Source: Toxotes chatareus (taxonomy: Eukaryota; Chordata; Actinopteri; Toxotidae). Taken from it: 64,000 nt of DNA. The stretch covers positions 14,891,095 to 14,955,094 of the forward strand of contig CM028901.1 of the NCBI GenBank assembly GCA_016801885.1. Reading direction: 5' to 3'. The translations under genes and the position numbers were made by a program. The notes under the pieces are model-generated. The model ran no database searches, was not told where the DNA came from, and worked only from the letters and a program-made list of their open reading frames with translations. Position 1 is the first letter of the stretch. Every line of letters begins with the position of its first letter. This document shows positions 14,101 to 25,560 of the stretch, piece after piece.

Positions 14101-15393
14101 ACAGGAGGGGAAGAGGAAGCTGCAGTCACCATATATCTGAATGTGAATTTCCCACTGTACAGCTTGTGCTTTGCAGAAGAATGACATTGTTGAACACCTT
14201 GACAGTTTCATTTTTTAGACGTTGAAGTGCTCTGGAGGCAGGAATGATGTAATATTTTTATATGTTAAAATTTGATTGGAAATCCCACAAAAAAAACGCA
14301 AGAGGTTTACTAATTTCATTATACCTCTGACTTCTTCCACTAACTGAAATGGAAGAAATAACCATCTGACTAGATGTCAGAGTTGTCCAAGTTAGCTAGT
14401 TCAAATGAGCCATATCAGCCTGCAGCGACAGTATCTAGGCAACATCAGAGAAGCAGCGGTATAGTGGTTGCAGAGGAATTTGCTACACAAATCTACACTT
14501 GTGCACATGTTCAAAAACCACCTACAGTGTGTCTACTGAAGTGCTTCACTGCAGAAGCAGCGAGAGTCTCAGTAATTGTCTAACTCCAGCACAGAGCCGT
14601 GAACATGCCTGTTGAAAATTGGAAATATTTGACAAAACACAAAGCAGTTGCCAAGCAAGTCCATTGTCTGGTCTGAAGCTGCTGTTGTAAAACTCTTGAT
14701 GTGTGTGTATCACTTTGGAGACTCACTTAACACAGTTAAATGCTAATAATTCATGAGCTAAATCCAATATTCATTGATGATATAATGATAGTTTTCACAA
14801 GATAAAATCCGTTTACTGGCTTTCTCTGGAACTTTCAACTGCATCACATGGTTTTCATCAGTTTGCTCAGTTTGAGTCAGTCTTAAGACACTTTGAGCTG
14901 ATGAAGACCGTAAGATGCAGCTGAAAGCTCAGGAAAAGTGAGTAAGTGGGCCTTTGAGTTACGATTAATTTGTCAGATGTTATGAAAGACGGAGAAAGTA
15001 GATTGAGTCAGTAGATTGAGTTGATTTTATTGTTGCTGCCCTCAGCTCAAGCTAATGTAATGTATTACAGGTTGAGCTGATGCTTACACCTCTGAGTTTT
15101 CAGAGCTTCGTGTGGCCCTACAACCTGACGGGTTGATCCACCTTGTTAAACCTGCATTAATTGATTTTTTTTTTTTTTTTTGACCACAGGAGGGCGGCTC
15201 ATTAAGCTAAATACACAATTTTATCACCTACATTTGCGATGACTAACACATTCGTATTCAAATAGAGTCATCAACATTCACTCTCTATTTTAACTCTGTC
15301 TTGGGAAATATCTGACCTGGCCTGTAGCAAATGGGAAGCACACCTTGAACAGGATAATGGAACTGTGGCACAGAGAGGTCACATAACAGCACA

Positions 15394-15540
15394 AGCACTT
15401 TGGTTAAGGTTAGGAAACTGTGGCTGATTGTGCTGATTGTGGTTTTGGTTGGATGTAAATTAACATTTTGTGTCCGAGGTCACTGAACTTTTTCTGTATT
15501 AAACCAAAGCATGATCTTTCCCTAACCTTAACCAAGTGCT
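15394..15540. repeat. Foldback element with 24-bp inverted arms
   Basis: The left arm at 15394-15417 (AGCACTTTGGTTAAGGTTAGG...) and the right arm at 15517-15540 (...CCTAACCTTAACCAAGTGCT) are reverse complements apart from about one indel and one mismatch, separated by about 100 bp. Such TTGGTTAAGGTTAGG foldback units are seen repeatedly in fish DNA and are probably miniature inverted-repeat elements. The exact outer limit is uncertain. Confidence 0.6.
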
Positions 15541-16789
15541 GTGTGTGTCTAAACATAACCATAAAGGAAGTGTAATAATACTGCAGTCACAACTGCAGCA
15601 CTTGATATATTGCGGAAAAACAAATAAATACAAAAAAATTGTCACAATTTAATTTCCTACAAACATATTTGCTGTTGCAGTTTAGTTGCATAGAAATGTA
15701 ATTTTTAGGTTGAAAGAAAACAACCACCCAAACATCTCTGAATGACACCTTCATGTATGAACGTATATGAAGCTGTACAGCATTTATATTCTGACAGAAG
15801 TTCTTTTACTGCCATTTTAGTTTGCTGCTCATATAACTCCATGAAGCAGTGTTTTTCCTTAGCTCTGCACACTGAGAACCATCTGCCTCCAGAATAGCTC
15901 TGTGTCTGAAAAATGTTTGTAGAACAAAAACTCTAATCTGCAGAATGAATGCTACCCCATAATAGCAGCAATACCTGGAGTATTTATGTGCAGCTTGACG
16001 CTGCAGATGCTCAGGGAGAAAGCTTTCCTGTGGTGTGGAGGAGTTGGTGCAGCAGCTCAATCTTAAACCACGGTGACCTAAGCAAAACTAACCACCTACT
16101 CAAGTTAGAGGTACATTTAAATGTGCATTTTCCCAAAATGACTTAGTGTGAGGGTGAAAAGAAAAGAATGTGCAGAGCCAAGAGCCATACGTTCACTCCT
16201 TAGTGCAATGTGTAAACTAACAGGGAACAGTACACTCCAGTGCTTCTTCTAATAATTTACTGTTTCTTCTCACAGAGAGCTACTCGTGAAAATGTGTTAA
16301 TTATCTTTCCCATGATGCATCTCCTTCCACAGTAAAGTTTTGTGCACCTGTAAAAAGCGACTTCAGCCGTTTAAAGGCTACGTACGCTCACATCCACTGT
16401 GGGTTTCCAGGCAACATTCAAGCTGTCAGTCCATAGGGTGACTGAGTCCCACTGAGCTCTGCTGTTATAGCTTTCCCCTCCTGCTCATATACTCCCCTGC
16501 CTGGTTCAGTTACAGCTTTAATTTTCTTCCATCCTGATATTGTTTGGAGTCGTGGCAAAGTTAGAGTGGCTGCGTGGATGCAGGTGCTGAGAGCCAAAGT
16601 GTCATCCCCTCTGGTGCGTGGTCGATAATGAGACTGGGAGAGCGGCATGAATAACTCCATGAACTCTTTTTCATTTTCTTAATCTCTGCCCACAGGCCAG
16701 TCCAGTAACACTGAGTCATTATTTTCCATCAGTTTGCTCGCTACTTGATCACACATATCACCTCCTATGGGGCAGGATAAAGAAGGGAA

Positions 16790-17290
16790 GGGAAAGTCCA
16801 CTGCACAAATGAAAAACGCGCCGTAATTCAATATCTTTAATAAAGGGGGTGAACAAATCTCCTTGTTAAGCCCCATGTAGGATGATTAATCGCAGACTTC
16901 CTTGCAAACTTCAAGCGTGCGAGCAACTTGTGACCTCGGGCTACCAGACCATAGAGGTATAAGTGGCCGCAGGACAAGCGTTCTCTCTGCTTCGGGCTTT
17001 GACTAAGCACAATGAGCCTCACAAAGGCGCATATTCTTTTAATCGCTTTTTCTCATTTTCTTCCCGTTGATCTTGTCACCAAGCCGGCTCCCCATCGTGG
17101 TTCTCTGCAGTATCCTCTTTCATAAAATCCCAGGTTTGATGTGCTTCCCGGGGATCTGGTAAGTGCTTGGCAGAGCACGCCGGGTGACTCAGCGAACACG
17201 GATTCAGCAGGCCGACACTATCGCTCCTACAGCATGGGCCCGAAGCGAGGCTAAGCACTCACAATTGATTTAATCGCTTAGAATAGGAGC
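16790..17290. promoter_or_regulatory. CpG-richer block in intron 1, possible enhancer or conserved element
   Basis: About two dozen CpGs lie in roughly 500 bp, against a CpG-poor background, with complex non-repetitive sequence (for example AACGCGCCGTAATTC, GATGATTAATCGC, ATTGATTTAATCGCTTAG). Such blocks in long introns of neural splicing-factor genes are often conserved non-coding elements, but conservation cannot be judged here. Confidence 0.25.
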
Positions 17291-19793
17291 AGAATATAGA
17301 GAAGTTCTGTTCATGTCTCCCCCCTCCCCGCTTTTAAAAGCTCGGCCATGTACAAAAGGTTAATCAGATATGGTGACCTACTGGAGACCGTGCTATCAAC
17401 GTAGGAATGGTTATTTTCAAAAAAGGGACTGCAGATTAATCAATCAATAATGCCATTCACTGGGTCACTCAGATGATAAATACAGAGAAGGTGAGTAATG
17501 CAAGTGAAAGCGGGATGTTGAGGTGTAGGATATAACGGTCAGGAGAGTAGCAAAGAACACTGTGACACAAAGTGAACTGACCTTTATGGTCGCCTATTTT
17601 GGGAAATATTGCTAAAATATTTAGGTGATTAATGTACTGGTGGACTATTAACAACAACATCTGGATACTCGATCGATTGCTAAAGTGGCTATTATGGATA
17701 TTTTTATAATGACAATGTATCAAATGACAGCATGAAAACATGACAGTGACGGTGGGAAAGGCTTTCTCATGGAGCCACGAGCTGCAGAGAATTATCACAT
17801 GAATCTTCAGCTGTCAGGATTTGCATCCTTTGTCATTTATCTATCATTGTGTGTTAAATATCTTTAGCTTTGTGCCTTTTGGTGAAAACAGCAATTTGAC
17901 ATCATTTTAGGACACTTGGGAGTTGTTTTCTGACTTTTTTTACAGGACACTGTAAAAGTTCCCAGTCCACTTTTCTTTTTAGGTAAATACATGTATGTTT
18001 GCTTTAACTGTCAGTTTGACCATTAGTGAGTCTAATCATCAATGCAGCATAAAGCATCAGTATTTTTGCTGTGCATACTTGCAGTCCAGGCTGAGAAATG
18101 ATTTACAATTAGCAATGATGATTAAACTGTTGACTGTTGTTGAGGTGTCCCAGTACACAGTGTTAATGGACATTTGCAAGCCATTTAGAGTATTGTTCGT
18201 GAAAATGGTCTGGTCCAATTATCCAGCTGTTATGCGAATGATGTTACAGTTATTTACAGCCATAATTGTTTCATCTATAATTTTACTGCTCTTTTGCCTC
18301 AAGGCACATTTTCAGGGAATCTGAGGAATTAACAATTAAAGTTAGCCTTTTATAGAATCATTATATATTTTAATATTCACTTATTTCCAAAACAAACCTT
18401 GCTGAAATGTAAATGCTTAAAAAAAAAAAAAAGGGGGGGCTTAGAGTGGCTGTGACTCAACTGCTGGTGCTGTAATTTGTTACTCTCAAGCCAACCACAG
18501 GAAAGCATTCAGACAAGGGGCTTGGCTGTGGGATTTCCTACTTTTAAAGCTTGATAAAGTAGTTGAGAAAATGTCAAGGGCTTTACTGAGGACTCAGTTT
18601 TTGTAGCTGTGAAACATGAGGACAGCCCCTTGACATAGACTCTATGAGAGGAAATGTGAAAGTGCATGTGTGAGTTTTGTGAGGGGGGCAGTTAATTTGC
18701 CTTGCTTTTGCACATTCCCATTTCTCATTATTTATTTAGTCAGAGTACACTCTTAAGCTGCATGACCTTATAACACAGACCTGATTGAAGTAGGTCCTGC
18801 GGCTATCAGGCCCTAAAATGCTCTGTTCATAGCACCGGAGGCCGTGATGATCGTAACCTCTAAAACCACATGCCAAGCCATGACCAAGGAGTGACTGCAC
18901 TCTAAGCTGCACTGCAAATGACAATGAGATAGGAAATATGTATGAAAACAATATGGGCTTCTTTCCCGGCAATTAGTCTTGACTGAATCGATGACCCGCT
19001 GGATTGTCTTGTTTTTCAGCATTGCTCTTGGCTCGCAGATGGTATTGGTATTGGTGGACAAGTCATTTCTGCGAAAATGATATCAGATTTGTTTAGAAAA
19101 TATCTTTTGCAGGGGTCTCTCAAATCCTCTGCTTGTGGTAGAAATGTAGCCTCTCAGATTAAGTGGCTCAGCTGCATGTTCACCTCCATCTTTGGAGACA
19201 TTTCAATGACGATACAGGCTGAGACATTGTTAAAAGGGGAGGGGTGGCGGTGTCCGTTTACCCAGGAGAGAGCTGGTGTAATCCATCAGCCTGGCTGCTG
19301 CCCGTTCAGCACAGCCGGCCCCAGCTGCCTACTGCTAACCAGCCCTCCACCTCCCTCTTTGCCCCCCCACCCTCCTCCCCAACATCTCTCTTTTTGTCAT
19401 TAGCTGCAGTTACATTTGCACGTTCCTTCATTCTGATTGAAGATTTTGAGTCCACCGTTTGCACGGCATGCGATACGGTCTGATGTTTACATACAGCAAA
19501 ACGTGCATTGAATTGGAACAGCTGTGTGACATGCGCAAACGTGATTAATATGACTTGCATTCCTCTTACTGCTATCCTATCTTATCGTGTTTGATCAGCT
19601 CAGAACAGATAGATGGATATCTATTGTCTCTTCAGCCCAGTAGCTGCTATTATGGAGTTGGTCTTAATTAAGCAACAGCTCCATATTGACACATGCTTAC
19701 TCCACCATTTGGGAAGTGGATAAACGTACGTCCCCATTCATGTCAAGATGGATGACATGCACGCAGAGCACAGAGCCAGAAGTAATTAAGTTA

Positions 19794-19820
19794 AATTGTA
19801 CCATTGCACATGGTACAATT
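19794..19820. repeat. Perfect 11-bp inverted repeat with 5-base loop
   Basis: AATTGTACCAT (19794-19804) and ATGGTACAATT (19810-19820) around TGCAC. No flanking terminator or RNA-gene context; meaning unknown. Confidence 0.85.
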
Positions 19821-20429
19821 ATTCTTTTGATCGGTTTATGAAAAGGTTCAAACCAACCCACTGCAACCGATAGGCATTTCAGTTGTTTTTTGCTTTGGTG
19901 TTCAAATATGGAACATTTTTAATTCTGTTTGGCCTATTTAACTGATTATAATTGAAATATTAGGCTCCATGCAAACATACCTTTTCTCTACCTAACAGAG
20001 GCATTATAAACCACAGGCTGGTTTGCAATAGATCTACACAACAGGAACAATGTCAGTAAGGTCTACTCAGATAGAAATCCTACAGTTTTGTTCCTGTCAG
20101 CAAATCTCACAGAAAGACCAAATCAAGGTCTCTATGTTGCTGCTTCCCTGGCTTGTCTCTAAGCCCATTTGTTCTCACTGAAGCTGTAAATTTAAAAAAA
20201 AAAAAAAAGGATCACAAATATATATTTCTTTTTTTTTTTTTTTTTTTTACAAAAGGCTGAGTAATTTCCTAAAACAGCTGAGCACTGAACGTTTGAGCAG
20301 AAGACCTTCTAGGAAATTGTTTGTTGGGATATTTTTAGTCATGGATTGATACACTTTGTTATGTTAGTGAGTTTTTATGGCATGGACACTGGGTGTGAGG
20401 AGAATTCAGTGTGTGTTTCCAGCCCTAAG

Positions 20430-20670
20430 CTTTAAAGGAACAGTTTGACAATTTGGAAAATGTGCTCATTAGCTTTCTTGTCGAGAGTTTGATAAAAGGA
20501 GATAGATTTATAATTTAGAACATTTGGAAGGGGGAAGGTTAAACTTGCTGTTTCAGTCCTTATGTTATGCTAAGCTAATTGTCTTCTGGCTCTTGCTTTA
20601 TATTTAGCATGAAAATAAAAAGTAGTGCCTTTGCCATTAGCTACCAAAGCGAGCCCAGCCTAACTCACTG
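20430..20670 (+). repeat. Probable fish interspersed repeat (TTAAAGGAACAGTTTGACA type)
   Basis: The start TTTAAAGGAACAGTTTGACA, the motif TTAGCTTTCTTGTCGAGAGT and the later TATGCTAAGCTAATTG match a common teleost repeat whose consensus includes AGTTCGACATTTTGGGAAAT and TTAGCTTAGCATAAAGACTG. The assignment is from memory. The copy is heavily diverged. Confidence 0.5.
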
Positions 20671-23600
20671 TAAAAATGATAATGTTGTGGCATTCTTTTT
20701 TTTTTTTTGTCTTCTGATGAAAAGTCTAAGGAGAACCTGGAGTTAATTCTCCATATTTCCAAGTAATATAATTTATTACTTTATATTTATAAGTTAAATT
20801 AAATTTAGTTACTAAACTGCAATAGTTAACATGAATGTAATTCCACTCTTGAATTAATGAATCATGGGCTAATGTTTAACTTCCTAATTTGTTACTGCAG
20901 ATTAAATCCATGTTCCCCCACCTTAGATGTAATCCCTTTGGTTTCCTGTCCCGGAGATAGCCAACAACCCCGGCTCTTTCGGTTAAATTTAGCATCTGTG
21001 TGCCGTTCTTAGCAGCCTCAGTTTCAAAGTGAAAGGTGCACAGAAAAGTAAAAGTGAACAATGCTTTCTGTGTGCACGCCTGGAAATAAGAGAGCAGTGT
21101 GTATCAGTTTCTTGCCCATTCAAGGATATCACTTACTGTAACTCTATATGCCGTCATGGGACACTGAGTAGGCCCTCAAGTACTTTTCACTGTTGTCCAA
21201 ACTGTGTCCAAGGCTGTGAGGAATACATATAAAGAGTAATATAATATTCTTTATAAAATAAAGTACTGTAAGGAAAAACTTCAGATGACTACAAGAGGTG
21301 ATCACACACATAACTAATTGTACTTACACAGTTCAAAACTTAAGACAGAATCTTCATCTTGAGTAATTCGTCCCTGCTTTTTCATTGAGGTCAAGGCTCC
21401 TGCAGACAAATGATGTGTGAGTTAAAAAAAAAAAAAAAAAAAAATCCCATATAAGTCAAGTTATTATTAAGAAATATGAGGGCCGAGAGAAATGATCACA
21501 CTAGCTGTATTAATATTTGATCATTGTGAAATCATTTTAATCTCCTTTTGTAATTAAACTTTTGACAGTCATGTAATGGAGGTTCGGCGAAAGAAATGTG
21601 GAAAATATCACATAACTATTTAATTAGTTCCCGAACTCATTAGAGAATTTCTGCATTTACATTGCCTATAAATCTGATCATTCATAAGGGAGTGACATGG
21701 TGGGCCATTTCACACAGAGAAAGGAAAAAATATTCTGTTTTGATGTCCTTTGTGTGCCAGACTTGAATAATTAAGCTAAGTGCAAATAAATAATTACTTA
21801 TGTATGAATGTATTGGTGAAAAAACAAATGTGATAGACAGATGCATATGCAATCACTAGCTTAATGATCTCTTTTTTCCCCCTCCTCTGCTCAGAGTCTT
21901 GTAGCAGTCTCAGTAGGGACAACCTGTCACAGGGCAACAGGAGAAGAAATGGAGTGTATTCAACAAACATTAAATAGAGCTGTTGGTCCCCCCCCCCGCG
22001 GAGCTGAGTTCATGGTCAAAACATTCTCTTTGAGCATAGCATCCATAAGCTGTAAGCCTGAGATTTGTCCCGCTGTGTGTCTAGGAGCTCAGATCATGAC
22101 ATCTTCCACATATTAGTTATGACATTTTACGTTTTCAGCCGATGCCTTCATCCTGAGTGACTTTCTCCAGATCACAGAAAAATTCACAAGCAACCAAAAG
22201 TAAGGAGTGCGAATGCTTCGTCTTAGTGGCCTTAAAATATTCATGTGACCATGGAGGGATCATGTAAGTGCAAAGTGAAGGAGGAAGGAAAAGAAATGAA
22301 ATAAGAGCTAAGGAGGGATAGAAGGGATTTTTCCCCTCATAGGAGACGTATCATCCGTGCAGTCGGCCTAAGCAACTTTGTTAAGGCGGTATAGAGTCAC
22401 TCCTCCCTCTTCAGAGCCTTCTGAGACTCATTAGGACCTCCCTCTTAGCTGTAAAACTGGTCATGGTCCACCCCCTGAGCTGTTCAACTGGGATCATTTT
22501 AGGCAACTGACTGTGCTTCAAAATGTCTGACCCCAGCCCAGTCAAGACGTTTTCTTTTGCATCTCATGTCTTGTTTTACTTTGCTTACATCCTTACTGTA
22601 CTTACTCCCCAGCAGCTATTCTCTGCACTTGACTAGGTCATAGTCAAATACATGAGAAGGGATAAGTAGTATTGTGTTTGGCACAATTATGAATTCTTCA
22701 AAACCCATTACATAGAAGATGCTCTTTATCTGTAATGGGACTGAGGTGTTAATGTTGCAAGGTGCACTGAGAATGTGAGCAGGGAAATTAAAGTTAACAG
22801 TAGCAGTCATATCTGTTGTCACTGAGAGTCAGTGGTAATTCTTTTAGGGGTTAGTTTTCCCATGTCAGCAATTTCTGACTAACATTAAATAAAATGTCTT
22901 GACTAATAAAGTCAAGTGTATTAATTTCAGTTGAACACACAGAGTTAAATGTCTTACTAAAGATCCCTATGTTTTAAAGCATTTTTAATAGCAAGTAAAG
23001 AATTTGAGATGAGTCAAATCTCTTCATTTTCATTCACATAACATTTAAAATAGGATTTGGTGAGCATGTAATTTCACAATTGAAATGTGTACACTTTGAA
23101 CCGTAAACTCATGTTTTATTCATAAAAATACAAGATTTCTCACTGAAGTGTGACTATGGTGGTACAACCAGAGACTCACAAGATGTACAATCTGACTTGG
23201 CTTCTTTCCAGTGTGTTTATGCTCAGATTCTACAGAGGAGATGAGTGAAAGAAAAAGAAAAAAAACATGAATTAAGTTTCCCTCTTAATTTCAACAGGAG
23301 GTGTTGTGTAATTGCCATCCATATAATTGTAGTCAGTGTTTTAGCCAATTTAGGATCCTGGCTCACGGGATGGGAACGTCTGTGAGTCGGCTGATTGGTT
23401 TACCACTTTTGTCCAGATCCTCCTCGAAGACTGGTCGCACAGTTCCCAGTGAACTATCAGATAGTATTTTGCTTTTTGTCCCTGATCACTGCTGTTTTTC
23501 CAGTTAGTGTAGATGAATTAAAACAACTTTAGTGAGCTGATTGGCTTTGAGTTTATGAATGAGATTACAAGTGAGTTCACATTTTTGGCATTTTGTCATG

Positions 23601-23989
23601 CCAGCTGGAGTCAGCATGTTGTCCTGCATATGTAAAGAATCCCGTGCATTATAGAGCATGTGTGCGCCAGACACAGTGTGCAGACAGCAGCTGTTTCTGC
23701 TGCTGTAGTGGAGGCCAAGAGATTATGAGTGTAACGCCTCAAGCACAAGAGGTGATGCAGCAGGAACATTTCTCCTTGGTGGATCTAAATTACCTTTCTC
23801 ACTAAGCTTTGTGTACTATACTGTCTAGGTGTGATATATTGAATGTGTGATCTTGGTTAAATACTTTATAACATAGGTAATTAGTAATTAATAGTAATTA
23901 AAATTAGTTTTTTTGTAATTTACATAATTAATGGATAGTTTGCACGATACCATAGCAGCAGTGCTACACAGGGCCCTCGGTTACTCTTA

Positions 23990-24150
23990 AAGGTACAATA
24001 CACCGATTTAGCATTGCATTTCAGAGGCCAAGATACTCTGACTGTTAGGGACTAAAAGTCAGTCCTACACTTCGCATAATGCAACTTAATAGATGTTCCC
24101 AGTAAATAACCACATTTCTTTAATTTCACACCCTCAGCTTCTCACTCTGA
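23990..24150 (+). repeat. Possible short interspersed repeat (TTAAAGGTACAATACACC)
   Basis: The phrase TCTTAAAGGTACAATACACC followed by GATTTAGCATTGC resembles the left end of several fish repeats that start TTAAAGGT. The right end is not defined. Confidence 0.25.
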
Positions 24151-25189
24151 TATTCTGTAAACGATTTTGAGGTGTCAAGCTGAGATAACCCTGATGATGT
24201 TTTCTTTTTTTTTCCCTTCAGAGACACTGAAGACATTTTGCAATTGTCTTCACGTGATAATTTGAACTGCTCACAATAAATAAGCTGGACTTCATGTGTT
24301 TCCCTTTATGTTGCAGTTCAGTCACTGGGATTTCTTCAGCATGAATAACAGTGAATCTTTGGTTCTGCCCAGTGAAACTGAGCTGAGATGTTTACAACTT
24401 CGTTTTTTTTATTCAGCTGTTAATGATCTGCTGTGAATCATCTGTGCCTCTTTGAGGAGCTAACGAACAACCTTCACAACAGTCGCCTTTCTGCTTTTAT
24501 AGTCAGAGTGTTCTGGATCGAAAGACATAGGACGGGTGGATAGAGGCAGAAATGTATATCCCCTGTGTGATCACGCAGTCAGTGGCATCAACTCTTAATC
24601 CCAAATACAAAACTGTCAGATAATCAGTGGTAATAAAACAACAGAGGATGTATTTGTAGAACTGATCCAGAGTCTTTGCCAGCCTCTCGCTGTTGATGCC
24701 AAACACGGTCTCTGTGTCTGCATAGAAATGAGTGTATCTCCACTGGAGAACATCAAGTGCCTTATTTCATTTGCAATATTGATCTTTTTTCCCTTCTTGA
24801 ATTGTTTGATGCTCACCACCATGAAGAGACGACAAACTGCACTCTAATTGATTTGGCTCAGTTAGGAACAGAGGTTGACTGAGCTTGTTGCGATCAGAGG
24901 ACAAGCGATGCTTAGAGGCTGTGTATTAGGTCAACGCCATGCTGGAAAATGTTAGAAAATAATATGCATGTGATAATTTCATAACCACTCGTGCTCCATT
25001 TAATGCTTCCCTAATGCTCGCTGACTTAGTGTGGAAATGAATTTCTCTGTTTACCAGAATCTGAGATGTGGTGTGTGTGTGTAGATCCAAACCAGAGCCG
25101 AATGCTTTTAAGAGGCACTTACACGCTTTCAAGCGTTTGTCTGCAGTTTTAACTGACACACGATGAGTAATTGAAATAAAAAATGAAGG

Positions 25190-25560
25190 CGGTCTGGTCA
25201 TTATGAGTTATGATGATTCAGTGTATTTTGATAATGCAGCCTGAGATGAGCCCCAGATAATGATGTACATTACGCTGCACAGTTTTCATTTTCATCCTCA
25301 AATCTCCCCCCTCCCGGCCCCCTGCCCTTTCACAGCCTAATGACAGTTTTATGGGAAACTTCATTAGGCAACAGGATGTCGAACCGATAAACATCAGCTT
25401 ATATTAATTGTGGGATAAAGTGGCCTCGCTGTGGTCCCTCCGCGTTGAGGTACACCAGAGAAACAAAAAGGTTTATTGTTGAGGTTGGGGTGCGACCTGA
25501 CAGATGATTCATTATTAATTAATAGACGTTTAAAATGATTTATCTCTGTAGCGCCGTTCC
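25190..25560. promoter_or_regulatory. Possible conserved non-coding element in intron 1
   Basis: A complex non-repetitive block with many homeodomain-like and forkhead-like motifs (AGCCTAATGACAG, TTATTAATTAATAG, CTTATATTAATTG, GATAAACATC). It differs in texture from the degraded repeat-rich surroundings. Inference only. Confidence 0.22.

Noticed and set aside
19077..19483. Pro-rich 108-codon frame and its neighbour
   Set aside because: Produced by a C-rich low-complexity run at about 19330-19390; no domain.
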